A stretch of 64,000 nt of DNA from Kitasatospora aureofaciens (GCA_000720845.1 JODU01000024.1:1-64000), one strand, 5' to 3'. Counted from the first letter of the stretch, positions 16,607 through 25,335 are shown. The notes: generated by a model not told the origin, from the letters alone. A program made the numbers and translations.

Positions 16607-17545
16607 ATGGGGGCTGGGCACGATCACGGACACGCGCACGGGGGGCACGCCGGCGGGACGGCGACGGCCGCCTACCGGGGCAGGCTGCGGGTGGCGCTGG
16701 CGATCACCCTCACCGTCATGGTCGTCGAGATCGTCGGCGGGCTGGTCGCCGACTCGCTCGCGCTGATCGCCGACGCCGCGCACATGGCGACGGACGCCCT
16801 GGGGCTCGGCATGGCCCTGCTGGCCGTCCACTTCGCGAGCCGCCCGCCGAGCGACCGGCGCACCTTCGGCTACGCCCGCGCCGAGATCCTCGCCGCCCTC
16901 GCCAACTGTCTGCTGCTGCTCGGGGTCGGCGGCTACGTCCTGTACGAGGCGATCGACCGGTTCGTCACGCCGGCCGACACCGCGGGCGGTCCGACGGTCG
17001 TCTTCGGCGCGATCGGCCTGGTGGCGAACATGGTGTCGCTGTCGCTGCTGATGCGCGGCCAGAAGGAGAGCCTGAACGTGCGGGGCGCCTTCCTGGAGGT
17101 GGCCGCGGACGCGCTGGGCTCCCTGGCGGTGATCGTCTCGGCGCTGGTGATCCTGGGCACGGGCTGGCAGCCGGCCGACCCGATCGCGTCGCTGGTCATC
17201 GGCCTGATGATCGTGCCGCGCACCTTGCGCCTGCTGCGCGAGACCCTGGACGTGCTCCTGGAGGCGGCTCCCAAGGGCGTGGACATCGCCGAGGTGCGCG
17301 CCCACATCCTGGCCCTCGACGGGGTCGAGGACGTGCACGACCTGCACGCCTGGACCATCACCTCGGGCATGCCCGTGCTGTCGGCGCACGTGGTGGTGGA
17401 CGGCGACGCGCTGAACGCGATCGGCCACGAGAAGATGCTGCACGAGCTGCAGGGCTGCCTGGGCGACCACTTCGACGTCGAGCACTGCACGTTCCAGCTG
17501 GAGCCCAGCGGTCACGCGCAGCACGAGGCCCGGCTCTGCCGCTGA
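16607..17545 (+). CDS. Cation diffusion facilitator (Zn/Co/Cd efflux, CzcD type)
   Basis: Proton-coupled inner-membrane metal exporter. The 312-residue protein has a histidine-rich N-terminus (HDHGHAHGGH), six membrane segments and a C-terminal cytoplasmic metallochaperone-like domain (DVHDLHAWTITSG). The first transport-site pair is H59/D63 in TM2. The TM5 pair, HxxxD in the CzcD proteins I remember, is E164/D168 here. That replacement could change metal preference. The ATG has GGGAGG 10 nt upstream. Confidence 0.92.
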   Translation: MGAGHDHGHAHGGHAGGTATAAYRGRLRVALAITLTVMVVEIVGGLVADSLALIADAAHMATDALGLGMALLAVHFASRPPSDRRTFGYARAEILAALANCLLLLGVGGYVLYEAIDRFVTPADTAGGPTVVFGAIGLVANMVSLSLLMRGQKESLNVRGAFLEVAADALGSLAVIVSALVILGTGWQPADPIASLVIGLMIVPRTLRLLRETLDVLLEAAPKGVDIAEVRAHILALDGVEDVHDLHAWTITSGMPVLSAHVVVDGDALNAIGHEKMLHELQGCLGDHFDVEHCTFQLEPSGHAQHEARLCR

Positions 17546-17616
17546 GCAGGGGGGCGCCACGGCGGACGACGGGGGCGCGTACGCACCGGCACGCACCCCC
17601 GATCGCCCACCGGAAG

Positions 17617-17641
17617 GTTCCCGGGACGCGGCCCCGGGAAC
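17617..17641 (+). terminator. Hairpin after the CDF exporter
   Basis: GTTCCCGGG pairs with CCCGGGAAC across a 7-base loop, 72 nt beyond the exporter stop. Probable Streptomyces-style terminator without a T-run. Confidence 0.55.
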
Positions 17642-17718
17642 GATCACTCATCGGGCCCCTGCTCGGTGTCCGACCGGCCGCCCCCCGGTGCCGGCACGGG
17701 CACGCGGGACATGCGGGT

Positions 17719-17757
17719 GTGCCGAGAAGTGCCGAGAGTGCCGGATTCGTACGGCAC
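17719..17757. promoter_or_regulatory. Triple GTGCCGAGA repeat before idi
   Basis: GTGCCGAGA occurs at 17719 and 17729, and GTGCCGGAT at 17738, so the copies are spaced 9-10 bp apart on nearly the same helix face. The last copy is also the left arm of a GTGCCG/CGGCAC inverted repeat. It lies 35-73 nt upstream of the idi start, where an operator would sit. Confidence 0.45.
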
Positions 17758-17791
17758 ACTTGGGGCGCGAGGACCGATGTGAAGGATGGGT

Positions 17792-18385
17792 ATGCCGATC
17801 ACTCCTGCCACCGCGACGCCCAGCTCGTCGAACGGCACCGCAGACGCGATTTTGCTGGAACTGGTCGACGAGAACGGCGTCACGATCGGCACCGCGGAGA
17901 AGCTCTCCGCGCACCAGCCGCCGGGGCGGCTGCACCGCGCCTTCTCCGTGTTCCTCTTCGACGAGCGGGGGCGGCTGCTGATCCAGCAGCGGGCCCTGGG
18001 CAAGTACCACTCCCCCGGCGTGTGGTCGAACACCTGCTGCGGCCACCCCTACCCGGGCGAGGCGCCGTTCGCCGCGGCGGCCAGGCGGACGTACGAGGAG
18101 CTGGGGGTGTCGCCCTCCCTGCTCGCCGAGGCGGGCACGGTGCGCTACAACCACCCGGACCCGGCCTCCGGGCTGGTCGAGCAGGAGTACAACCACCTCT
18201 TCGTCGGCCTGGTGCAGGCCGAGCCGCGCCCGGACCCGGAGGAAGTGGCGGGTACGGCCTTCGTGTCCCCGGCGGAGCTGACCGAGCGGCACGCGCGGGA
18301 CACCTTCTCGGCGTGGTTCATGACGGTGCTGGACGCGGCCCGGTCGGCCGTCCGCGAGCTGACGGGCCCGTCCGCGGGCTGGTGA
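17792..18385 (+). CDS. idi: Isopentenyl-diphosphate delta-isomerase, type I
   Basis: Interconverts IPP and DMAPP. The 197-residue Nudix-fold protein has the catalytic cysteine in NTCCGHPYPGE (C83) and the catalytic glutamate in VEQEYNHLF (E132), plus the Nudix helix RRTYEELG. I chose the ATG at 17792 because AAGGA is 5 nt upstream; an ATG six bases earlier overlaps that ribosome site. It lies about 9 kb from the hopanoid operon. Since the MEP pathway makes both IPP and DMAPP, the gene balances the pool for long-chain isoprenoids. It ends at a strong bidirectional terminator. Confidence 0.96.
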   Translation: MPITPATATPSSSNGTADAILLELVDENGVTIGTAEKLSAHQPPGRLHRAFSVFLFDERGRLLIQQRALGKYHSPGVWSNTCCGHPYPGEAPFAAAARRTYEELGVSPSLLAEAGTVRYNHPDPASGLVEQEYNHLFVGLVQAEPRPDPEEVAGTAFVSPAELTERHARDTFSAWFMTVLDAARSAVRELTGPSAGW

Positions 18386-18389
18386 CCTG

Positions 18390-18431
18390 GGGGGTGTCGT
18401 GCGGAGCCTGCCTGATCCGCACGACACCCCC
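18390..18431. terminator. Bidirectional terminator between idi and the ATPase gene
   Basis: A perfect 16-bp stem (GGGGGTGTCGTGCGGA and complement) with a 10-base loop starts right after the idi stop. Its far end touches the stop codon of the convergent gene, so it can serve both. Confidence 0.88.
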
Positions 18432-18883
18432 TAGCGCAGGGCGTGCTTGAGCGGCAGGGCGGCCCAGATCACCTTGCCGCCGCTCCCGGTGTGGGCGACG
18501 TCGCAGGCGCCGCCCGCCTCCCGGGTGACCTCACGGACCAGGAGCAGGCCGCGCCCGCCGGTGCGCCCGTGGTCCGTCTCCAGGGCGGTCGGACGGTAGG
18601 GGTGGTCGTCCTCCACGGCCACCCGCACCCACTCGGGTCCGACGGCGACCTCCACGGCGAGCACCGGCGAGAGCACCGCCGCGTGCCGGACCGCGTTCGT
18701 GACCAGTTCCGAGACGATCAGCAGCAGGGCCTGGGTCACGTCGTCCGAGACCGGCACACCCTGGCGCGTCAGCAGGTCGCGCACGGCGTGCCGGGCCTGC
18801 GGCACCGAGGCGTCCACGGCGGGGGCGGTGAACCGCCAGACACCTTCGTACGGCAGCGGCCCGGCGGGCCCGGTCTCGTCCAT
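18431..18883 (-). CDS. RsbW/SpoIIAB-like ATP-binding regulatory protein
   Basis: Single GHKL ATPase domain of the anti-sigma-factor serine kinase type, abundant in streptomycetes. The N box SELVTNAVRHA, the G1-like VEDDHPYRP and the G2 box GGRGLLLV are present. Partner sigma factor or anti-anti-sigma factor is not nearby, so its target is unknown. The start is uncertain. ATG 18883 gives 150 residues, the usual size, but its AGGGG is rather far upstream. The open frame extends up to 28 more codons. Confidence 0.8.
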   Translation of the reverse strand: MDETGPAGPLPYEGVWRFTAPAVDASVPQARHAVRDLLTRQGVPVSDDVTQALLLIVSELVTNAVRHAAVLSPVLAVEVAVGPEWVRVAVEDDHPYRPTALETDHGRTGGRGLLLVREVTREAGGACDVAHTGSGGKVIWAALPLKHALR

Positions 18884-19065
18884 GGTCCGGTCGCCACCCC
18901 TGGGCTCGATTGTCACCACACCCATGAGTGTTGGTAACGCACAGCGCCGCCCCGGAGCACTGAACACAAGTCAGCATGTATCGAGCGATTTCTGATCGTT
19001 GAGGCATGACACGGGACCGTTCCTGTCTCGCCTGCCCGGCCGCTCGCGGCCGAAGGGCCGGTGGA

Positions 19066-19071
19066 TAGCAT
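19066..19071 (+). promoter_or_regulatory. TAGCAT, probable -10 of a leaderless mRNA
   Basis: TAGCAT ends 7 nt before the ATG at 19079, the spacing expected when transcription starts at the A of the start codon. There is no ribosome site before that ATG. Confidence 0.5.
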
Positions 19072-19078
19072 CCGGTCC

Positions 19079-19834
19079 ATGGAGCCGCAGCTGCTGCACC
19101 GGGTCGCCGACTCGGTCGCCACCGTCGTCGTCCACCACCCGGCCAAGCGCAACGCCATGACGGCCGGGATGTGGCGGGACCTGCCCCGCGTCCTCGACGA
19201 CCTGGCCGCCGATCCCGGGGTGCGGGCGCTGGTGCTCACCGGTGAGGGCGCGACCTTCTGCGCCGGGGCCGACATCTCGACCCTGCGCGAGTCGGCCGAG
19301 GAGGCGCAGGGGCTGGCGGTACGGGCCGAGGAGGCCCTCGCCGCCTTCCCCAAGCCGACGCTCGCCGCGATCCGGGGCCACTGCGTGGGCGGCGGGGCGC
19401 AGCTGGCGGCGGCGTGCGACCTGCGGTTCGCCGAGGAGACGGCGCTGTTCGGCGTGACCCCGGCCAAGCTGGGGGTCGTGTATCCGGCGTCCGCCACCCG
19501 GCGGCTGGTGGCGTTGACGGGGCCCGCCACCGCGAAGTATCTGCTGTTCAGCGGGGAGTTGATCGACGCCGCACGGGCGCTGCGCACCGGTCTGGTGGAC
19601 GAGGTGCTGCCGGAGGGCGAACTGGGCAAGCGGGTGGCGGAGTTCACCCGGGTGCTGGCGTCCCGCTCGCTGCTGACGCAGGCCGCGGCGAAGGAGTTCG
19701 CGAACGGGCGCACGGACCGGGACGCCCACTGGGCCGCGCAGGCGCGCCGCAGCGGCGACACCGCGGAGGGGGTCGCCGCCTTCCTGGAGCGCAGGCAGCC
19801 GCGTTTCGGCTGGAGCGGTCCTACGTCAGGGTGA
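19079..19834 (+). CDS. Enoyl-CoA hydratase/isomerase family protein
   Basis: The 251-residue crotonase-fold protein probably acts on an acyl-CoA in fatty-acid or amino-acid degradation. The oxyanion-hole segments are FCAGADISTL and GHCVGGGAQLAAACDLRFA. The position of the second catalytic glutamate reads VTPAKLGVVYP, without the usual E-x-GLG-LG pattern, so hydratase activity is uncertain and another crotonase reaction is possible. Start ATG 19079 is preceded by TAGCAT at leaderless spacing. A GTG at 19061 with GAAGG upstream is the alternative. The 3' end overlaps the convergent gene by 14 nt. Confidence 0.86.
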   Translation: MEPQLLHRVADSVATVVVHHPAKRNAMTAGMWRDLPRVLDDLAADPGVRALVLTGEGATFCAGADISTLRESAEEAQGLAVRAEEALAAFPKPTLAAIRGHCVGGGAQLAAACDLRFAEETALFGVTPAKLGVVYPASATRRLVALTGPATAKYLLFSGELIDAARALRTGLVDEVLPEGELGKRVAEFTRVLASRSLLTQAAAKEFANGRTDRDAHWAAQARRSGDTAEGVAAFLERRQPRFGWSGPTSG

Positions 19835-20456
19835 AGCGGTTCCTGGTGCGGAACTCCTCGACGAGACCGGCGGGCGCCTTCTGGGGGGAACCCGCGTCGT
19901 ACGGCGGCTGCGGGTCGTACTCGGTCAGCAGCTGCACCGCCTGGGCATGCTCGTCGCCGGCGATCCGGCCGACCAGGGTGAGGCCCATGTCGATGCCGGA
20001 GGAGACACCGGCCGCGGTGACGTACTTCCCGTCGGTGACGACCCGATCCCCGGTCGGCTCGGCGCCGTACTGCTTCAGGAGGTCCAGGGCCAGCCAGTGC
20101 GAGGTGGCGCGGCGGCCGCTCAGCAGGCCCGCGGCGGCGAGCAGCAGCGAGCCCGAGCAGACCGAGGTGGTCCAGGTGCTGGTGGCGTCGGCGGCGCGGA
20201 GCCAGTCCAGCAGGGTCTCGTTGTCCATCTGCGCGTCCTGGCCGGGACCGCCCGGCACGACGACGACATCCGGCTCGGTCAGGTCCGCGAGGGTCCGGTC
20301 GGCGGTGAGCGCCAGGCTCCCCGTGTCGTTGCGCACCGGGCCGGTCCGCTCGGCGACGAAGACGGTCTCGGCGCCCGGGATGCGGCTCATGACCTCGTAC
20401 GGGCCCACGGCGTCGAGGGCGGTGAAGCGGTCGAAGAGAACGATGGCTGTCTGCAC
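19821..20456 (-). CDS. DJ-1/PfpI family protein
   Basis: The 211-residue single-domain protein of the class I glutamine-amidotransferase-like superfamily has the nucleophile-elbow cysteine in SVCSGSLLLAAAGLL, followed by GRRATSHW. Family members are isonitrile hydratases, glyoxalases or chaperones; the SVCSGS/ATSHW pair is closest to the isonitrile-hydratase-like group. GTG start at 20456 with AGAGG about 7 nt upstream. The next gene upstream is a two-domain paralogue with the same cysteine motif, so the pair may share a signal or substrate. Confidence 0.85.
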   Translation of the reverse strand: MQTAIVLFDRFTALDAVGPYEVMSRIPGAETVFVAERTGPVRNDTGSLALTADRTLADLTEPDVVVVPGGPGQDAQMDNETLLDWLRAADATSTWTTSVCSGSLLLAAAGLLSGRRATSHWLALDLLKQYGAEPTGDRVVTDGKYVTAAGVSSGIDMGLTLVGRIAGDEHAQAVQLLTEYDPQPPYDAGSPQKAPAGLVEEFRTRNRFTLT

Positions 20457-20541
20457 GTGCTGCCTCTTTCGGTTCGTGGCGGTCCGGTCGTGCGGTTCTG
20501 CCGCGCGGTCGGGTCGTGCGGCGGGCCGGTGGCTCGGCGCG

Positions 20542-21522
20542 TCAGGAGACCGGTGCGGGCCGGAACCGGCGGCGGTACTCCGCCGGTGGGGTGCCGAGGG
20601 CCTTGACGAAGGCGCGGCGCATGGCCTCCGGCGTGCCGTAGCCGCTGGCGCGGGAGACCTCCTCGACGCCGTCGCCGGTGTCCTCGAGGAGCCGGCGGGC
20701 GTGTTCCAGGCGGACCCGGTCGACGTACCGCCCGGGCGTCATGCCGGTCTCGGCCTGGAAGGCGCGGGCGAAGTGGCGCGGCGAGAGACTGGCGCGGGCG
20801 GCGAGGGACTCGACGCTCAGATCGGCGCCGGGGTGCTCGGTGATCCAGTGCTGGAGCTGCCGCAGCGGCTCGCGGCGCGCGGTCTGGGCGGCGAGCTGCG
20901 CGCTGAACTGGGCCTGGTTCCCGGGCCTGCGCAGGAACACCACCAGGTGCCGCGCGACGGTCAGGGCGACGTCCCGGCCCAGGTCCTCCTCCACCAGCGC
21001 GAGCGCGAGGTCGATGCCGGAGGTGACGCCGGCGGAGGTGGCCACGTTCCCGTCCCGGATGTAGATGGGGTCGGGATCGACGTCCACGGCCGGGTGGTCG
21101 CGGGCGAGCCGGCCGCTGTAGGCCCAGTGGGTGGTGGCGCGGCGGCCGTCCAGCAGACCCGCCCGGGCCAGCAGGATCGCCCCGGTGCACACGGAGACCA
21201 GGCGTCGGGCGCCGGGACCGTGCTCGCGCAGCCAGTCGATCAGGCGCGGGTCGGGGTTCCGTGAGCCCCGGCCGCCGGGGACGACCAGGGTGTCCGGCTC
21301 CGGCAGGTCGCCGGTGAGCGCCTGGTCCGGTACGACGGTCAGACCGCTGGAGGTGCGCACGGGAGCCCCGTCCAGCGACGCCGTGCGGATGCCGTACGTG
21401 CCGGGGGTGTGCGTCTCGGCGCCCGCGAAGACCTCCACGGGGCCGGTGACATCGAGGCTCTGGACGTCGTCGAAGAGGAGGACCAGAACGGTGCGGCCGG
21501 TGCGGCCGGTGCGCTGCGCCAT
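20542..21522 (-). CDS. GlxA-type regulator: DJ-1/PfpI domain fused to AraC HTH
   Basis: The 326-residue transcription factor has residues 1-200 as a DJ-1/PfpI sensor domain, with SVCTGAILLARAGLL and RRATTHW as in the neighbouring enzyme-like protein. The C-terminal 110 residues are a double helix-turn-helix AraC domain (LAARASLSPRHFARAFQ, then SRASGYGTPEAMRRAF). GlxA proteins respond to small metabolites through the first domain. The 85-nt spacing and shared orientation suggest it controls the DJ-1 gene downstream. Start ATG 21522 with a weak ribosome site. Confidence 0.9.
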   Translation of the reverse strand: MAQRTGRTGRTVLVLLFDDVQSLDVTGPVEVFAGAETHTPGTYGIRTASLDGAPVRTSSGLTVVPDQALTGDLPEPDTLVVPGGRGSRNPDPRLIDWLREHGPGARRLVSVCTGAILLARAGLLDGRRATTHWAYSGRLARDHPAVDVDPDPIYIRDGNVATSAGVTSGIDLALALVEEDLGRDVALTVARHLVVFLRRPGNQAQFSAQLAAQTARREPLRQLQHWITEHPGADLSVESLAARASLSPRHFARAFQAETGMTPGRYVDRVRLEHARRLLEDTGDGVEEVSRASGYGTPEAMRRAFVKALGTPPAEYRRRFRPAPVS

Positions 21523-21623
21523 GCCGTCGATTCTTCGCCCCGCCGTCGTACGGCCGCAATGACGAGGACCCCTCCTTTCCTGCCATGCGTCCCGCGGACC
21601 CGGAGTACGTACTGAGCGGTTGG

Positions 21624-21629
21624 TAACGT
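21624..21629 (+). promoter_or_regulatory. TAACGT, probable -10 of a leaderless mRNA
   Basis: TAACGT ends 7 nt before the ATG at 21637, with no ribosome site in between. Confidence 0.5.
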
Positions 21630-21636
21630 GCGTGGC

Positions 21637-22506
21637 ATGACAACTGCCGCCATCGACGACCGCGCGGGCCGCCGCTGCCACAACGCGCTCAACTCGCTGC
21701 ACTCCACGCACTACTTCTCGCCCGACCTGGGCCGGGAACTGGGCGCCCTCGGGGTCACCGACGCCCCGGCCGTCAACTTCGCGGTGCGCGCCGCCGCGCT
21801 GGGACCGGTGGGCGCCGGTGCCGTGACCGCGGCGTTCTACAACTACAAGCACGATCTCGTCGCCCGGCACGTGCCCGCGGTGTGGGAGAAGGTCACGCCG
21901 GAGCAGGCGCTGGCGGCACGCGTGCGCGCCGTCGACGCGACGCTGCGCCGTCTGCTGGGCGAGGAGGCCGTGACGTCGGCCGAGATGGCGGAGGCGGCCG
22001 AGCTGGCCCTGCGCGCCGCCGAGGGCTGTACGCGCAGCGCCCGCCCGCTCTACTCGGCCCACGCGGACCTGCCCGTGCCCGACGCGCCGCACCTGGCGTT
22101 CTGGCACGCCGCGACCCTGCTGCGCGAGCACCGCGGCGACGGTCACCTCGCCGCGCTCATGACCGCGGGCCTGGACGGCCTGGAGGCGCTGGTCACGCAC
22201 ACCGCGACGGGCAAGGGACTGGCACCGAGGTGGGTCTTCGGCACCCGGGGCTGGAACCAGCAGGAATGGGACGCGGCCGTCGCCCGGCTGCGTGAGCGCG
22301 GGCTGACCGACGCGACCGGCGGACTGACCGAGGAGGGCACGGCCCTGCGGGAGGGGATCGAACGCGAGACGGACCGCCTGGACGCGGCCCCCTACGCGCA
22401 CCTGGGAGCAGAGGGCGTGGCGCGCCTGACGGAACTCGGGACGGCCTTCGCGCGCAAGGCGCTCGGCGCGGGCGCCTTCCCGGCGGATCTGCTCGCCAAG
22501 CGCTGA
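21637..22506 (+). CDS. SalK-like / SCO6745-family protein of unknown function
   Basis: The 289-residue soluble protein is rich in alanine and leucine. It has an N-terminal HNALNSLHSTHYFSP segment and a C-terminal half that reads like a winged helix (AAVARLRERGLTDATGGLTEEG). I recognise it as the actinobacterial family named after its S. coelicolor member; no biochemical role is known to me. The winged-helix-like end, ending in a GLTEEG beta-wing, suggests nucleic-acid or protein contact. Probably leaderless. Confidence 0.8.
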   Translation: MTTAAIDDRAGRRCHNALNSLHSTHYFSPDLGRELGALGVTDAPAVNFAVRAAALGPVGAGAVTAAFYNYKHDLVARHVPAVWEKVTPEQALAARVRAVDATLRRLLGEEAVTSAEMAEAAELALRAAEGCTRSARPLYSAHADLPVPDAPHLAFWHAATLLREHRGDGHLAALMTAGLDGLEALVTHTATGKGLAPRWVFGTRGWNQQEWDAAVARLRERGLTDATGGLTEEGTALREGIERETDRLDAAPYAHLGAEGVARLTELGTAFARKALGAGAFPADLLAKR

Positions 22507-22613
22507 CGACACGCGCGGGCTCGGACGGAGTGTACGGACAGGCATGCGAAGCCGCGACCGAGGTACCCGTAGGTCTCCCGGCCGAGGCGGCCGGGAAACG
22601 AAAGGGGCTACAC

Positions 22614-22745
22614 GTGTTCCGTGCCATCGCAGACGTTCTGCGCCAGATCGGTGGAGCGATCGCCACCGTGGTGACGCTTCCCTTCCGGGCCCTGGCCCGG
22701 CTCTTCGGCGGGGCCTCGTCCTCCACCCGGAGCCGCAGGGTCTGA
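22614..22745 (+). CDS. LPFR-motif small protein, 43 residues
   Basis: A 43-residue protein beginning MFRAIADVLRQIGGA, then TLPFRALARLFGGASSS and a basic end. The GTG at 22614 has AAAGGGG 6-7 nt upstream, a strong site. The peptide forms an amphipathic helix followed by a second hydrophobic stretch and is probably membrane-associated. I recall a small-protein family defined by this LPFR motif in actinomycetes; the function is unknown. It stands alone between two unrelated genes. Confidence 0.72.
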   Translation: MFRAIADVLRQIGGAIATVVTLPFRALARLFGGASSSTRSRRV

Positions 22746-22857
22746 TCCGAGCCCCGCTCGTCGGTCGCGACCGGCCCGGACTGCGCCCTGATCCCCGATT
22801 GTCGGTGTCACCTGCCACAATTGCCGCGCAACCTCAGTGAGAAGGCGGTACGGGATC

Positions 22858-25200
22858 GTGACGACACCCGACGTAGGGTCCATCGAAAGCAGGATCGCCG
22901 ACGAGCTCGGCGTACGGGAGCGGCAGGTGAAGGCCGCGGTCGAGCTCCTCGACGGCGGCTCGACGGTGCCCTTCATCGCCCGCTACCGCAAGGAAGCGAC
23001 CGAGATGCTCGACGACGCGCAGCTGCGCACACTCGAGGAACGGCTGCGCTATCTGCGGGAGCTGGAGGAGCGGCGCACGGCGATCCTCGACTCGGTGCGC
23101 GAGCAGGGCAAGCTCACGGAGGAGCTTCAGGCGCGCATCCGCGCGGCGGAGACCAAAGCGCGCCTGGAGGACATCTACCTGCCGTTCAAGCCGAAGCGGC
23201 GGACCAAGGCGCAGATCGCGCGCGAGGCGGGGCTGGAGCCGCTGGCCGAGAGCCTGCTCGCGGACGCGTCGGTGGACCCGCTGGCCGCGGCTTCCGCGTT
23301 CGTCGACGCCGGCAAGGGCGTGGCCGATCCGCAGGCCGCTCTGGACGGGGCGCGCTCCATCCTCACGGAGAAGTTCTCCGAGGACGCCGACCTGATCGGC
23401 GAGCTGCGCGAGCGGATGTGGACGCGCGGGCGGCTCGCCGCCAAGGTCAAGGAGGGCAAGGAGGAGGCCGGCGCCAAGTTCGCCGACTACTTCGACTTCG
23501 CCGAGCCGTTCACCGAGCTGCCCTCGCACCGCGTCCTCGCGATGCTGCGCGGCGAGAAGGAGGACGTGCTCGACCTCGTCCTGGAGCCCGAGGAGCCCAC
23601 CGAGGGCCCGTCGTCGTACGAGGCGATCGTCGCGAGCCGGTTCGGGATCGCCGACCGGGGCAGGCCCGCCGACAAGTGGCTGGTGGACACCGTCCGCTGG
23701 GCCTGGCGCACCCGCATCCTGGTGCACCTCGGCATCGACCTCAGGCTGCGCCTGCGCACCGCCGCGGAGGACGAGGCGGTCGACGTGTTCGCCGCCAACC
23801 TGCGTGACCTGCTGCTGGCCGCCCCGGCGGGCACCCGCGCGACGCTCGGCCTCGACCCCGGTTTCCGCACCGGCGTGAAGGTCGCCGTGGTGGACGCCAC
23901 CGGCAAGGTCGTGGCCACGGACGTGATCCACCCGCACGTCCCCGCCAACCGCTGGGACGAGGCGATCGCCAGGCTCGCGCGGCTGGCGAAGGAGCACACG
24001 GTCGACCTGATCGCCATCGGCAACGGCACGGCCTCCCGCGAGACCGACAAACTCGCCGGGGAACTCATCGCCAAGCACCCGGAGTTGAAGCTCACCAAGG
24101 TGATGGTGTCCGAGGCGGGCGCCTCCGTGTACTCGGCATCCGCCTTCGCCTCCCAGGAACTGCCGGACATGGACGTCTCACTGCGCGGCGCGGTGTCGAT
24201 CGCCCGGCGGCTGCAGGACCCGCTGGCCGAGCTGGTGAAGATCGACCCGAAGTCGATCGGCGTCGGCCAGTACCAGCACGACCTGTCCGAGGTGAAGCTG
24301 TCGCGCTCACTGGACGCGGTGGTCGAGGACTGTGTGAACGGCGTGGGGGTGGACGTCAACACGGCCTCCGCACCCCTGCTCGCCCGGGTGTCCGGCATCA
24401 CCTCGGGGCTCGCCGAGAACATCGTGGCGCACCGCGACGCGAACGGACCGTTCACGTCGCGGACCGCGCTGAAGAAGGTGTCACGGCTCGGCCCCAAGGC
24501 GTACGAGCAGTGCGCGGGCTTCCTGCGGATCCGCGGCGGCGACGACCCGCTGGACGCGTCCAGCGTGCACCCCGAGGCGTACCCCGTGGTGCGGCGGATG
24601 GTGAAGACCGCGGGGCAGGAGGTGACCGGGCTGATCGGCAACACCTCGGTGCTGCGGTCGCTGAGGCCGGAGCAGTTCGTGGACGAGACGTTCGGTCTGC
24701 CGACGGTCACGGACATTCTGCGGGAGCTGGAGAAGCCGGGGCGCGACCCGCGGCCCGCGTTCAAGACGGCCACCTTCAAGGAGGGCGTGGAGAAGATCTC
24801 CGACCTGTCGTCCGGGATGGTGCTGGAAGGGGTCGTCACGAACGTGGCCGCGTTCGGGGCCTTCGTGGACGTCGGTGTGCATCAGGACGGGCTCGTGCAC
24901 GTGTCGGCGATGTCCAGGACGTTCGTGAAGGACCCGCGGGACGTGGTGAAGCCCGGGGACATCGTGAAGGTGAAGGTGATGGACGTCGACATTCCGCGGA
25001 AGCGGATCTCGTTGACGCTGCGGTTGGACGACGAAGCGGCTCCGCAGGGTGAGCCGAAGAAGGAGCGTGGGGGGAGGCCCCCTCGTCAGCGGCAGCAGCG
25101 CAGTGCCTCCGGCGGCGGGGGGAAGGGGCGGCCGTCGTCGGCGCCCGCGCCTTCCAACGGGGCGATGGCGGACGCGTTGCGCCGGGCCGGGTTGGCCTAG
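22858..25200 (+). CDS. tex: Tex, RNA-binding transcription accessory protein
   Basis: Tex is a conserved S1-domain protein implicated in transcription and RNA metabolism. The 780-residue protein has the helical N-terminal domain, a YqgF/RNase-H-like domain (LGLDPGFRTGVKVAVVD), helix-hairpin-helix motifs (TSRTALKKVSRLGPKA) and a C-terminal S1 domain (LEGVVTNVAAFGAFVDVG to KVMDVDIPRKRISLTLRL). A Gly/Arg-rich tail follows. The GTG at 22858 is chosen by remembered homologue length; an in-frame GTG at 22837 is possible. Confidence 0.95.
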   Translation: MTTPDVGSIESRIADELGVRERQVKAAVELLDGGSTVPFIARYRKEATEMLDDAQLRTLEERLRYLRELEERRTAILDSVREQGKLTEELQARIRAAETKARLEDIYLPFKPKRRTKAQIAREAGLEPLAESLLADASVDPLAAASAFVDAGKGVADPQAALDGARSILTEKFSEDADLIGELRERMWTRGRLAAKVKEGKEEAGAKFADYFDFAEPFTELPSHRVLAMLRGEKEDVLDLVLEPEEPTEGPSSYEAIVASRFGIADRGRPADKWLVDTVRWAWRTRILVHLGIDLRLRLRTAAEDEAVDVFAANLRDLLLAAPAGTRATLGLDPGFRTGVKVAVVDATGKVVATDVIHPHVPANRWDEAIARLARLAKEHTVDLIAIGNGTASRETDKLAGELIAKHPELKLTKVMVSEAGASVYSASAFASQELPDMDVSLRGAVSIARRLQDPLAELVKIDPKSIGVGQYQHDLSEVKLSRSLDAVVEDCVNGVGVDVNTASAPLLARVSGITSGLAENIVAHRDANGPFTSRTALKKVSRLGPKAYEQCAGFLRIRGGDDPLDASSVHPEAYPVVRRMVKTAGQEVTGLIGNTSVLRSLRPEQFVDETFGLPTVTDILRELEKPGRDPRPAFKTATFKEGVEKISDLSSGMVLEGVVTNVAAFGAFVDVGVHQDGLVHVSAMSRTFVKDPRDVVKPGDIVKVKVMDVDIPRKRISLTLRLDDEAAPQGEPKKERGGRPPRQRQQRSASGGGGKGRPSSAPAPSNGAMADALRRAGLA

Positions 25201-25247
25201 CGGTCGGGGTCGTGGCTGGGGCGGGTGGGCACGCAGCCCGGCGTTGC

Positions 25248-25296
25248 GGGGTGCCTCCCCCGCTCTCGGCTCCGCTCGAGCGGGAGGTACCCCCAC
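25248..25296. terminator. Palindromic repeat between convergent tex and ABC-F genes
   Basis: Arms GGGGTGCCTCCCCCGCTC and GAGCGGGAGGTACCCC pair with one mismatch and one bulge across TCGGCTCC. It is the second copy of the repeat family at 15775-15810. Its position between two converging stop codons fits a bidirectional terminator. Confidence 0.65.
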
Positions 25297-25335
25297 CGCC
25301 CGCCCGCGCCGCCCCAGCGGCACGACTGCCCGCAG

